Source: Quercus robur (lineage: Eukaryota; Streptophyta; Magnoliopsida; Fagales; Fagaceae). Taken from it: a stretch of DNA of 64,000 nucleotides. The translations under genes and the position numbers were made by a program. Position 1 is the first letter of the stretch. Every line of letters begins with the position of its first letter. Of the stretch, positions 1-12,400 are shown piece by piece. The stretch spans positions 42,745,942 through 42,809,941 of the forward strand of contig NC_065542.1 of NCBI RefSeq assembly GCF_932294415.1, given 5' to 3'. The notes under the pieces were generated by a model. The model was not told where the DNA came from. It did no database searches and worked only from the letters and a program-made list of their open reading frames with translations.

Positions 1-510
1 AATAAGTAGAGAATTGTATTATTTATGTAGACAAATCATTTCATGAAAAGCACATGGGTCTTTTATATTTTGAAATTCATAAATAAATGTAATGAAAACA
101 AACAAAAAAGAATATAATAATAAAAGTGTAGTATAATAAAATTTGAAGGAAACATTAGAAAGATGAATCCCTAAGAGTGAACAATCAAAAAGATATTTAA
201 AAAATTAATGATCATCACATATCATATTTATCTATCTATCTATGAAGAAGAGTAATCAGCTCTATATATATATAAATATATATATTTTTTATAGGAGTAA
301 TCAGCTATATTGCTTCTACTTCATATAAATAATAATCTCTAGCGGCCTGTGCACATGCTGCTAGAGATATTTATATATCACAAAAGAAAAAAAAAAATTG
401 ACAATGAAAAGAGATTGTCTTAACACAGTTAAACCTAGAGTTCTAGTAACAAAATTGTTGAAAAGAAATCTTCCAAATACATGATAAAAGTTAGACATTG
501 GCCATCAAGG
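1..510. other. AT-rich flank, no gene seen
   Basis: Low-complexity AT-rich sequence with short TATA-type runs around 265-290. It lies just downstream of the stop codon of the minus-strand gene that ends at 511, so it should contain that gene's 3' UTR. I see no coding potential in it. Confidence 0.5.
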
Positions 511-2229
511 TCAGTCACCTTTGTTTAATCCACAATAGTAGGCTCGCAAGTATTCATGATGTTCCCCGTATTCATAGTCCTCCCCCACTTTGCTCACAAA
601 CTGCATTACAGTAAAAAATGTGAGATCAACTAACAAAAAAATAGAAGAAAAGAAGCCATCACCAAACCAAACATTTGCAAGCATTTGACAACAAGGTAGT
701 AGGAGAAAAGCAGTCTTCGCCAAACAAAACATATTTGCAAGGGTTTGATGATACGAATGTGCTTACACAAATAAAGTCAAGTCAAGCCTTATAATTTGAT
801 AGTTGGGGACTCTATTGAAAACTTCATAAGGTACAATTGAGCTACAGGGATGTTGCCCAAAGCCAAAGTTCAACAAATTGAGCAAACATTTTAGAAGTCT
901 AAACTGAAAGTTGGGAATGGTAACAGAAAGAGTCGAGGATGAGCTTTGAAAACAAACATAACCCAACTATATATGCTGAGCCTAGTCTAGAATGATGAAA
1001 ATGTTGTCACCTAATTACGACTGTGACTATGACTGCACTTAAAAACTGGGCCATAGAAAGAAGAAAAACATACCTCTTGGATGGTGTTATTGATATAGTT
1101 GCACCTATGAGGGCTTGGAGGTATAAGCATTTGTCTAAGGTCATGAAGGTATAGCTGTCCACGAGAAAAAACAGGATGCAGCGGATGAGAGGATACCACT
1201 AATATAATATTAAACTGTAGTAAAATTATAGAAGATACATAGCTTTTGCCCATAGTTCAAAACAAAGGAATTGAGAAAATCATAGAAAAAGTGTATGTAT
1301 GTGTGTGTATATAGATGATAAAGTGGGTGGTCTGAAGAGCATAAAGAGCAACAAGGAAAAGGCAAAACTTACCCAATGGTTTGCCTTCCTTTGCAGCAGC
1401 AGCACCGGTAAGTTTAACAAATCCTAGAGGATTCCATTTTCCGGAGGCTATAACATCAAAATTGAAACCAATACAACAAATATAAATAGTTCCATGATTT
1501 GATTTTGGCACTGATGATGAAGAAACCAATGAACCAACAACAACAATAATACTGACCGTCAACTTCATGAGAACGGCTATGAAGATCTTCAAGTTCATTT
1601 ATCTCCACGTCTTCATTAAAAAAATAATAATAATAAATATAATTGTTGAAAGTCAAAGAAAAAAGAAAAGGAATTGAGAAAATCATAGTAAAAGTGTATG
1701 TATATATATGTAGATGATAAAGCGGGTGGTCTGAAGAGCATAAAAAGCAACAAGGAAAAGGCGAAACTTACCCAATGGCTTGCCTTCCTTTGCAGCAGCT
1801 CTGGAGGCTATAACATCAAAATTGAAGCCAATACAACAAATATAAATAATTCCATGATTTGATTTTGGCACTGATGATAAACAAACCAATGAACCAACAA
1901 CAAGAACAATAATACTGACCCACAGATTCGTAAAAACGGCGACTAAGATCTTCAAGTTCATTTACCTCCACGTCTTCATTAAAAAAAATAATAATAATAA
2001 ATATAATTGTTGAAAGTCAAAGAAAAAAGAAAAGGATTTGAGAAAAAAAGGAAAAAGTGTGTGTGCATGATGAGTATGAATGAATATGCGTATATGGGAA
2101 AAGTGCGTGATCTGAAGAGCATGTATACTATTACTAACAAGGGAAGAGTACGTACTCAATGTGTCGCTGTCTCTTGCACGACGACCACGAATGCCAAAAC
2201 CCCTGAACCTGAAGAGAAGCCTCTGCTCC
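511..2229 (-). CDS. Unidentified spliced gene with a tandemly duplicated exon pair (5' end not resolved)
   Basis: I do not recognise the protein. Seven minus-strand exons join in one open frame: 2156-2229, 1920-1973, 1772-1807, 1557-1610, 1373-1447, 1074-1198 and 511-600, giving about 169 codons and ending in TGA at 511-513. All junctions are GT-AG. The third to sixth exons each begin in phase 1, and the last begins in phase 0. The second and fourth exons are copies of each other (motif VNELEDL or INELEDL), as are the third and fifth (shared AAAKEGKPL). The C-terminus carries a tyrosine-rich stretch, YEYGEHHEYLRAYYCG. No signal peptide or membrane segment is evident. The N-terminal exon was not found: a candidate ATG at 2616 has the wrong phase, and a splice-donor-like site at 3257 below a TATATA motif near 3355 could mark a 5' UTR exon. 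It could be a pseudogene, but no internal stop is seen. Confidence 0.45.
1275..2038. repeat. Tandem duplication of about 0.36-0.40 kb, two copies
   Basis: The block at about 1275-1675 is repeated at about 1676-2038 with high identity, including intron sequence, splice sites and the ATA/ATT-rich tract near 1620 and 1985. The right copy lacks 39 bp (13 codons) found in the exon at 1373-1447. A more diverged third segment with the same flanking words begins near 2039. Confidence 0.85.
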
Positions 2230-2388
2230 CTGTAAATTCAACATTTTTTATATGTATGTAAATTCTAAACAGAGACAATCCATTCCATGAAACACACGAA
2301 CAACGACAACATTTTTTTTTTAATTTATAAAAAAAAACAACCAACCAACAATAATAATAATCAATTCATATTACACTGAGAAACCACG

Positions 2389-2391
<3 letters not shown>

Positions 2392-2431
<40 letters not shown>
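2392..2431. repeat. (AT)n microsatellite
   Basis: Uninterrupted AT dinucleotide run of about 40 bp. Other AT runs occur at about 2866-2890, 7699-7744, 8065-8092, 8438-8463, 17270-17306 and 42858-42888. Confidence 0.9.
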
Positions 2432-2435
<4 letters not shown>

Positions 2436-2647
2436 CGATTAATGTGTGCCTTAGGCCACACATTAACAAAGCAATATATATAAGATACTTCAAATCCCAA
2501 ATTATAGAGGGTCGAGAGAGCAAAGAATTTCAATTTCATAATGAGGGTCGAGAGATCAAATATAATAAATTGAAATAAAGAAAGAAACCACTGGATCTAG
2601 AACCGCGAGATGACATGATGATGATGATCTAGAGTTCAGATAATCGC

Positions 2648-2679
<32 letters not shown>

Positions 2680-2866
2680 TCCTTTCTTGGTTTTGAGACG
2701 CTGAGTTAGAGTGTGGGATGAACAAAACAAACCAGCATTTCTTTCTTTTCTTTTTTTAATGAAAACATCATATATACTAGGGTTGTGTCACGTGCAAGAT
2801 GCTTACATACGTCATTAAAAATGTATATATATCGCTTATCTTTTTCTCAAAAAAAAAAATGTAGTA

Positions 2867-2897
<31 letters not shown>

Positions 2898-4130
2898 TAA
2901 TGAGAAAAATGTATATATATATATATATTAACTGAAATAATAAGATAATGTCTCTACTTAATTTCTGTAACAAATTTGACAAAGTTATTATATTATTTTT
3001 AATTAAGATATATTTGAAATGTTTTTAATATTATTATCTATTTTATGTCTATATCTATATCTATATTTATATTATAATCTATATGGATATTTATATCTAT
3101 CTATATCTTCTTCTTTTTTTTTTTTTTTTGATCCAGGTATCTATCTATATCTATATCTATTTATATCTATATTTATATAATAGTGTAAACCAACATGCCA
3201 AAAGTCCAAATCTATATCATAAATTCAAAGATGGGTAATAGAGAATAGTTACCTAGAATTGTGATGAAGAATGACGATACACAAACCAGAGCAAAATCAA
3301 AGAAGAGAGAACCAATCCTTGTGAAGCTGATGCGTTGAGGCAGAGGACTGAGGATATATATGGTGAAGGGAGAGGACTGGAGGCTATTTATGGTTTTCAG
3401 CAAAAAATATTGGCGAAATCACAATTTGCAAATTGCGCAATATCGAAATCGCAATGGGAAATTGCCTTTCCTGAAACGCAAAAATCTGCTAATTCAAAAA
3501 CGCAAACCCACAAATTTCACCCAGCCAAACATATCCTGATTCCTGCGATTTGATAAACTAGCGTTTAGCTCTCTCAATACGCCTAAACAAACGAGCTCAT
3601 TATGTGGTTATATAAATTTGTGACAAGTTTACATTTTAAAATATTGAAAAATTATGTCATTTCATTTGATGAATTAGTGTGCGTTTGAATACTGCTTATT
3701 TTGCTGAAAAATGGAAAAAAAAAAAAAATTACTGTGGAGGCGTGGGTTACTGTTCATTGGCCTAAATGTACTGTTCATGGGAACAGTGCAAGAGGCGCTA
3801 GTTCAAAAAAAAAAAAAAAAGCAAAGGCAAGAGAATCCAAACAAAGCTTTAAGCAAACTATTTCAATATAATTTTGCAACCATTATTTAGTCACATCAAT
3901 TTATTTCTCTTGAAAAAAACACATCATTTTGCTAGTTATCCTTACTATATCTTTTTAATTGTCTCTTTGTATATTCACATTCACTTCTTATTTTTCCCTA
4001 TTTCTTTTCTGCCAGAGGAGTGCAGAAATTAGAAATCAACATTATTGGCTATATACCCTTGATGAAAAGGTTAGAAATTAATTCAATCAATCGTGATTAA
4101 GAAATTGCTCTAAGTATTGATCATAATGTT
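2432..4130. other. Non-coding upstream region of the first gene
   Basis: AT-rich DNA with a long T tract (about 2649-2676) and TATC/TATATC repeats around 3045-3175. A minus-strand TATATA near 3355-3360 followed by a donor-like CTAG/GTAAC at 3257 could be the promoter and 5' UTR exon of the gene to the left. A diverged MITE-like stretch with repeated 'ctgtt' words lies at about 3680-3810. No convincing ORF. Confidence 0.4.
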
Positions 4131-6095
4131 TGTTGAGGGTCATTTGTGAAAATCCAAGTAGAAAGAAGAAAGCCCAACGACAAGGGCAGCAAAGAATTGG
4201 CAAGCAGATGGCAAAACCATTAGGTCCAAGCGGCAGGAATAATGGATTACAGGCCCATGAAATAAACAAATGGGACTTAAAGAGGCAAGTGGGCTTAAAG
4301 AAGCCCGGAAAGAGAGAAATGGCATACTCATGGACAGTATATGATGTAAAAAAGTGAGAAAGGGTCGTCGCAGGCCCAAAGTAATGCAAACAAAGAAAGT
4401 AAGGGGTTAATGGCAAGCCTATGAACCCCAAGAATGAGAATAAGATAATTGGGCCAAGGAAGCCCAATGAAGTTAGTAAAAGCCCATGGGAATGCAAAGT
4501 TAGTAAAAGGGCCAAGGAAGCCCAAAGAAAGCAAGTGGGCCAAGGATGCCCAAAAGAAAGACAAAAGGGACGTAGGAGCCCATAAGTAGGAAAACCAATG
4601 GTCATACCAAGCCACTGGGGGAAAGAGTAAACGGCTGGCCTAAAGAGGCCTAGTAGAATTGAGTCATTACAGTAGGAATAACAGAATAATATGGCAGGAA
4701 ATGAGGGCAATCAAGAAGTGGGCCAAAGAAATATAAGGCCTATTATCAAATAAGGTCCAGCTCCTGAGAGGAGCAGGAAATCGAAAAGCAGCCCACATAA
4801 AGGGTCAAAGAAAACGAACGGTAGGCTATGCAGGCAAGCCTCCAGACCACGGAAGACGAATGAGCAGCAAGCAGATTTTGGAAACATATGAAAGGAAGGC
4901 ACGCGTAAGGCCCAGGCACCACCAGCCTGTACCTAGCCAATACAGGGCATGGTGAGGTCTGGGGTCAGAGATTCAGAGGGCATGGTTTGGTAGTGGGGAG
5001 AGGGGAAAAATCTATTTTTGAGGTTTTGACTTAGGTTCTTTAGGGGAAGTGTCCTGCTGGGATGACTTACTACCCAAAAGAAGCAAGCTGAGTTGGAACT
5101 ACTAGGTGCATGCCATGAGGGATAGGGAGAGAGAAAGAACCTAGACCGTAGCAAGAAAGGGTATCACGGCAGACAAACAAACAAAATACCCTTCTTTGTC
5201 TGGTGATGAGAGGGTGGCACACAAACGGACCAGTGGTGATCGGCTAGTACACCCAGACCAGACAAAGGAGGTTAAGGGCTAAAACAGTAAAATCCGATCA
5301 CAGCAAGCACTATAAAAAGAGGATCTTGCCGTAAATAAAAAACAGAGCAACAACGGGATATAACTAAGAAATAAGAATTCGAAAAGAGATACCAAGAAAT
5401 AGAAAAAAAGCGAGTGGGAGAGAAAGAAAGAAAACAACTAGAAAGAAAATAAAGTGAGAATTAGGACGGTAGGCATGCACCAGTAGATTGATTCTCTCTC
5501 TCCCTTACGAAATCCTGCTCTCTGTTAAAACCAAAAGGGGTCTCTGTGCATAAACCATTCAGGTCCATTTCTCTCAGGGCAGTTAATCTCCACGGTAGAA
5601 CTTTTCCTGAGAGATTAATTGCGTTGAGAAGGAACGTTCTTTCCTCTCTGGTTTTGCTCCTACGGATCAGATTTTAGTTGATTTCTTCATCTTCTGATTA
5701 ACCCATACATATTACTATTTGTTCCCTTTTGTTCTGTTCTCTTCTTTCTGTAAAAGTAATTATTATTACTGTGATTGTGTTTAGGGATTATTTGGTCATT
5801 TCCTACTAAGTAGCCAAATATTTTTTTTTTTTATTATTATGTCTGTTTGTCACAACTTGTCTGAAACAGCTCTGCCTACCGCAAGCACGTTCCTGGCAAA
5901 CCAGGCTTAGTTTGCGCACAAGCCGAACCAAATTGAGTTGCAGCTGGATCGGTCCCAACTCCCTTATCTAAAAACTTGGGCCTAGTGCAGCAAGAAGCAG
6001 CCCAACACTACTAGCACAGTCCACCACTTTACAGTGTTATACTATTCGATTACAGACTTTTTGCCTTAAACTTTGTGTGCCAAAGTTACGTAACA
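4131..6095 (+). mobile_element. Possible solo LTR of a retrotransposon
   Basis: A roughly 2-kb block that is clearly richer in G and C than its surroundings, starting TGTTGAGG and ending GTAACA (short TGTT...AACA inverted ends). Inside are many 'ggcccaa' words like those of the gypsy LTR at 29.4 kb, a TATA box (CTATAAAAAGAGG near 5310) followed by a purine-rich leader, and no long coding frame. The ORFs on its minus strand are proline/leucine-rich shadows. I did not find a clean target-site duplication or a second LTR, so the call rests on composition, ends and the promoter-like core. Confidence 0.4.
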
Positions 6096-7697
6096 TATTG
6101 TTATTTTTTATTAATAACATGTATAATTCTTATCTATTTGAGATTGAATAGATTTTTTTTTAATTGTCAAGAATCTTTAATGGTGGTTTTATTTGCCCAT
6201 CTATGCACCATTGAATCTGTAACTGTCAAGAATCTTTAAAGGTTTTTTTAAAATTTTGGATTTTGCTATTTCTTTCCTTATTAAACACAGTACAATATAG
6301 TTGATGTTATCTAATGAGTGCAAAAGTAATTGCTATTTTTGGGGCATAGCAGCTGAAACAATCTAATAATTTTCAACAGCCATTTAAAGTTCATTGCCTG
6401 AAATGCTAATAACCATCTTCTCTAAGTCAAAAACAATTGGCCAAGTTCAACAAGTTTGCCGCCAACTTTGACCACAACATCATGGCAATATAGGTGACTC
6501 ACTTACTTTCAATTTGTATACACACTATATTGATTATGTGAGGGAATTCACAGCATTGATAAAATTAATGTAATAACAAGTGGGTGATTTGTATATGGTC
6601 ACATTAATGAATGTGTGTAGTGGACATGGGTGGAATCAATGGCACATTACTGTTTGGCAATTTGGTCTTTGGTAGAAATTGGTATAAGTGAGGGTCTATT
6701 AAATTTGATCATTTTGCTAAAGTAAGGTTTGTTTAAAATGTTTTTTTTTTTTTTTTTATTTACCTTATTGTAAATAAGTTTTTGTACATGATGATTCTAT
6801 CCTATTAAACCTCACTTTACTTTTTTTTTTTTTTTTTTTTGTGTGGTCATATCCTTTTCTGTTGGCAAAAAACTAGACATCACTTTTCGAAATTAAGGAT
6901 GCATGTAGCTGGTACAAAGGGTGCACTTGAAAATTCAGAAGAATTAAAATATGATACAATCTAATCATGTGAAGAAAAAGAGGAAATCTAATATTGTTTT
7001 GCATGTCCCTCCATTATTGGGTTACAAATATCAAATCTCAAACAAACAAAAAAATAACCCTAAAATAATTGGGTGATATATTTGTATAGATAGAAAGTTG
7101 AAAAATACTTTTAGAAATAGATCAATTTTTTTAGGAGAATAAGTTTTTTTCAAAAAAAAATTTCAATAAATTATGGATTATATCATATTACAAAATAATT
7201 ATATTTTTCCACGTTTATAGCTCATTAGTGTTGTTAGTAGTTGTCTTTTTTTTCCACGTTAGAGAAAGAAAAATTGAGAAGGAGACTGTGAAATACTGAA
7301 ACAAAGTTGAGAGAGAGAGAGAGAAGATTTAAACATAAATAAAAAAGAGTGAGTACAGTCTTCAAACTTTGGGAATTCATAGTACCGTGCCAAGTTGTCC
7401 TAAACTATAATGAAATAATATTCAAAAAAAAAAAAAAAAAAAACTATAATGAAATAAAAAGGAAGATAAATCATTGTGGTAAAGAAATGAGGTTAAGTTA
7501 ATGACCTGACAGAAAGATAAAAATCTTTAAGGCGCCCTCGCCTCACTAATGAAAATTAGTTCATTCCACAACACAGCCAAATGTTCCCAAAATTGATCAA
7601 CCCTACTACTTGATTGTTCCAACTTACAAAGGAGTAGTTATAAACCCGCCGAACAAACCGGTTACCGTTTTCATAAACGCATCCTTACCGGTTACCA

Positions 7698-7746
<49 letters not shown>

Positions 7747-8059
7747 AAACAAACTTAATCATGTGAATGAATAATATGCCATAGTTGTTAAAATAGTGAA
7801 TTGATTTTTTTTTATTTATTGTATATTAACCATATCATATCATATATCGTAAGAAACACACATTATAAAATTCATTTAAAAATCCATAAATGTATATATG
7901 TAAAATATATATTTATTGTGTGTATATATATTATATCAGTATATATTTATTAATAAATTTGAACATATTCAACTAAAGACTATTTAATCGTTACTTATAT
8001 AATAATTTTTTAAATATAACTATTTGAACGAATGAAACAAAAATATAACAATTAAAATA

Positions 8060-8090
<31 letters not shown>

Positions 8091-8430
8091 TAGTTCTATA
8101 TTAAAACAAGTGAGGGGATTTGAATATGAGATATCTCCAATAAAACAATAAGAGTTGTCGAATCAACCAATTGAGCTACAATGCTTTAGGCCTTATATAA
8201 TTTTTTTTTTCTCATATTTCATCATTTCGCCTAATCAACATCACCTCTAATTCTCTATAGTCCAAGTCAATATTAGCATAATTTTATCATCTTACAAAAT
8301 CATCTCACATTGACATCTTTCTCTTATCCAACTTCGTTCTTCATCATTTTCAACCTTTACAATTTATTTCATTAACTTATTCTCTATCTCTCTCTTTTTA
8401 TTGCGATTCAGGCTTTTTAGATCAATAACA

Positions 8431-8464
<34 letters not shown>

Positions 8465-9191
8465 TTAGAGAATATATTTTTACATTTATATTATTTGTAC
8501 TTTATTCATTGTATAGAAAAATATTTGCACCTTCCTATAAACTATAGCTGTCTTTTGTGGGGAAAGAGAGGGGGAAAAAATACCCCTCATCGACATTTTA
8601 TTTTAGTGGGTTTAATTAAAGAGTCCGAATTTGATAAGGATAGAATGTAAAACTCATATTTTATACCATTCATTAAGAAATTGACACATCGGCTTTTTTA
8701 CTTAAGACTCAATACATCCTACCACACATAATAACATCTAAATAAACTCATAGTTAAGTTGGATTTTCAAATGGGTATTAAAATTAATTAAGTGTGGTTA
8801 TATTTATTCTTTAATATGTAATATTATGATGTAGCATATTAAAATTGAAAGGGTAAAACTTGGGTTTTATACCACATTTTTATAAAATAGCACAATAATT
8901 GAATAACCCAATAATTGTGTTAAAAAGAAGTCCAATAACTTATTGGATCTGATCCAAAGCAAAATTTTTAGCTAAACACTCAATTTGAGCCTATGTCTAT
9001 GCATCATCCGATACATACAATTCATTCCATATGTATCCATGTATCGTACGATGCTTTTCATAAGCATGGCCAATTCGTACCTAAGATACGATACTCTTTT
9101 AGTTCAATTTGGGTAAGTATAATCCTATATTAACTATGCTATCACAACTTCCACCTCCCCCCCAACCCACCACACCCCCCCCCCCCCCCCC

Positions 9192-9222
<31 letters not shown>

Positions 9223-9453
9223 AACAAAACAAAACCAAAACAAACCTGACAAAATTCGATTTAGGACTCATTACATTTTTTGCAAATGTGATGGAGAATC
9301 ACTGTCCATGGCATTCCACAAAATATGCAGAACAAAACAATGAAATAGCATCTCAAGATACATGCTGAAATGAGTAGCATCCTACGGAGATAGAATATCT
9401 ACAGTAAACTACCTTGCAGAAATTCACTAACTCACAAATATCCAATCTTCAGC
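6096..9453. other. Intergenic AT-rich region
   Basis: Several long poly-T and (AT)n tracts, a short direct repeat of 'tgtcaagaatctttaa' near 6167 and 6225, and a C tract followed by an A tract at about 9173-9225. The stretch 9270-9453 probably contains the 3' UTR of the VPS2-like gene. No coding region was seen. Confidence 0.5.
8098..8192 (-). mobile_element. Possible tRNA-derived SINE fragment
   Basis: Read on the minus strand, 'tagctcaattggttga' near 8165-8182 resembles a pol III A box, and 'attcaaatcccctc' near 8110-8125 resembles a B box, about 50 bp apart as in tRNA-derived SINEs. No poly-A tail or target duplication was confirmed. Confidence 0.35.
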
Positions 9454-12400
9454 TCATGGATTTCTAAGAGCTGCCAACCGCTTCTCAAGCTCATCAACTC
9501 CCGAACTGCATGGGCCAAAATTCCATGGTTGATCAAAAACAGGAAAGAGTAGAGAATTTTATTTTATTTTTTGAATAGCAAGGAAGGAGTAGAGCAAATG
9601 AACACAGTTCTCAATTTGCAAATGAAATTCCCCGCCTGCCCACCTAGGGGGTGGGGGGTTGGTAAAATGAAGATACGATTTATTGCATAAAACTAATAGA
9701 CAATTATTTTGGTAGGTATGCAATGCACCTCCCACAACAATCAAAAATATATAGTCTATAAGAAAAAGAACAAACAAGTGCTTTAGAACAACACATTAAC
9801 ATCGATTAATTTAGTAATAAACCTAAACACGGCACAATAAATAAACATGATTTAACTAATTCGTATATTAAACAGAAATTTTTTTTGATAGGTATATATT
9901 AAACAGAAAATTGCAACCTTGAAGTAAAAAAGAGTGACAAAGATTGAGTGCCACTCAGGTGACATTTGTCTTAAATGAAAGAGAAAAAGGAGAATCTGAA
10001 TGGGTTACTTGAAGAGTGTCAGAGAATAAAGATGGCAGTCTATAATTCATGCCTGTAGATTTAATTTTTACCTAGTTTAAAAAAAAAAAAAAAACTTTTA
10101 CCTTGCATTTCATAGTATTTTTAGAATTTGAAAATAGACTTTACATGAAAACACCTAATAAATTATGTGTCCTTATGTGTCCACTATGGCCACAAAAAAT
10201 ATAAGAATTTCAACTTTACCTAGTCCACAAACGATGAAGTCAATTAGCATGTTTTAATCAACACAAACAAAGCTGTTACACTCCTTAAATACAGGCACAT
10301 GACAGTTAAAATATTAAGCATTAAGAAAGCCTTTCAAACAACTATATTTTGAAACGTACATCTAAATATCTAATCCATATATAGGCCAATTTTATACCAC
10401 CTTATCCAAAGGGTACAGGGGAAAAAGAGTTTCCTTTTATCAATACTTTAAATTGCAGAGAATTTAAACTTCATGCTCAATGAATATCACATTCAATTAT
10501 GTACAACAAAATACTACAAAAGAATAGATAATTAGATGAAGCAAACATGCCAATACTGGTGCAATATCAATTCTCAAACAGCATTAGCTACTTAAACTAA
10601 TTAATAAGCAAGTGGCACGTAAATCATCACTATCTCAATATTTTAAGCAAAATCAATGCATTTCACATTTTTTTTTTCATGACAAATACAAAACCAACAC
10701 CTAAGCATTTGAGACCCTGAATTTTACTTAGTTAAACCTTTGACCACTACAATAAGACCTTCATAGACAGTATTGCAGTGCTTCCTATCACAGTTCAAGC
10801 AAAAAAGAGGTTTAAATTCAATATTTTAATAACTGATTACATTTTTCCCAGCTGTAAACCCATCAACATGTCTTACTTTCAGTTTCATAAAAATCTTTCT
10901 CATAGTCAAATACAAATTCATCAACCTCAAAAATCATGTGTCACAAGGCATACAATTGTAAAGAAACTAAAATGTACCCCTGATTTCAATTTTTTTTTTC
11001 TTTTTTGTGGGGGTCGGGGATACAGGGAAGGTTACAAGGCAAGCAGTGTTATATACCTGCTGGCAGCATCAGCACTTTTCTGGGCAATCCTTCCTTTGGG
11101 AGCTGCTGACAACTGCCAAGAGTTCAAGTATAACCCAAATCAGCTTAGTTACAAAATAATAATAATAATAATAATAATACCAAATGGTAACAAAGTCCAG
11201 AAATGAATAGCTTCTGATACCAACCTGTGAGGCAACATCAACACCAATTTCATCTAGCACCTGCAAGAGAAAATAAAAAGAAAATTTTGCCATTACTCAT
11301 TCCAAAACCCTATAATTGATGATTTATAAAGTAAATAAACCTAATATGGTGTCCATCTAAACTTGTAAGAACGTAGGGTATTTGACATCATTTCTTCTCA
11401 ATCTTTCTAGCTTTACCACCAGAAACCCAGAAGTCTGTAACTAGTGGCTCAAAATTATCAGGTTGGTTCAAATCCATTGCATGCAATTACAAAATGACAA
11501 TCAAACTCAGACAGACAAGTCATTTAAAAACTATTAGGGACATCCCTGGATAAGTAAAAGGATTAAACTACTCCTAAATTTCATAAGTCCAATGGTAATT
11601 CACTTAAGAAAAAAACTATAAACAAGTGCAATTATTTTAAAAAGTACAATTAATAAATGCAATTAAAGAAGCCTGCCTGATTTGTGAGTTCTTCGGTCTC
11701 ATCTTCAGCCTCGTCATCATCCAAGGCATCATCTATGGCATCTGACATCATTTCAGTCTGCAACCCTCAAAAATAGACCATTAAGTTCCAAAATATGCAA
11801 TCAAGAAGCAAACAAAAACTTATTTCCCATAATAGTATAGTCTACAAAGTCAGGGGACAATCTTACAGTCATATCCATCTGGGCAGATTGTTTCTGAAAT
11901 TCCCGTATCACCTTTGCTTGCTTTGCAGGGGCCATTTGCTGCAAAAGAAATATATCAGTAACAAAAACATCTGCTATTTATGAAGTGCAATTGTACGACT
12001 TAAGGTTTCATCTAAATGGTAATCAAACAAACATCAAGTGAAAGAAAGGATCTTTTGACCAACTCATTATAAATCATTAAGAAGTCTCTTTGAGATCAAA
12101 TCATGTTATTGCAGTCAAATCTTGAATCTTGTAACAGATTATTGCGTGTGTGTAACTTTTGCTAAAGTCACACAAGTCAAAAACTATACATTAAATTAAT
12201 GTTTTGTCAATCTCATCATTAAATCACATGTTCTCCCAATTCTTATCATGCATGTCAAATTTCACATCAATTGGATGTTGTTTACTATTTAATCTATAAA
12301 TTCCAGCATTTGGTGTATTTTAAATAATAAAAAAATAAAAACTAGAAATTTGAACAATTTACAAATGAGATGACTCTTAAATCCAATCACCTTAATATTT

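Noticed and set aside
4087..5154. Several minus-strand ORFs rich in Leu, Pro and Phe
   Set aside because: They overlap in different frames within one purine-rich block and show no conserved motif. They are chance frames of the LTR-like sequence.
10778..11293. ORFs overlapping VPS2.3 exons 9 and 10
   Set aside because: The real exons are in spliced frames on the minus strand. These ORFs run into introns and an (ATA)n run.
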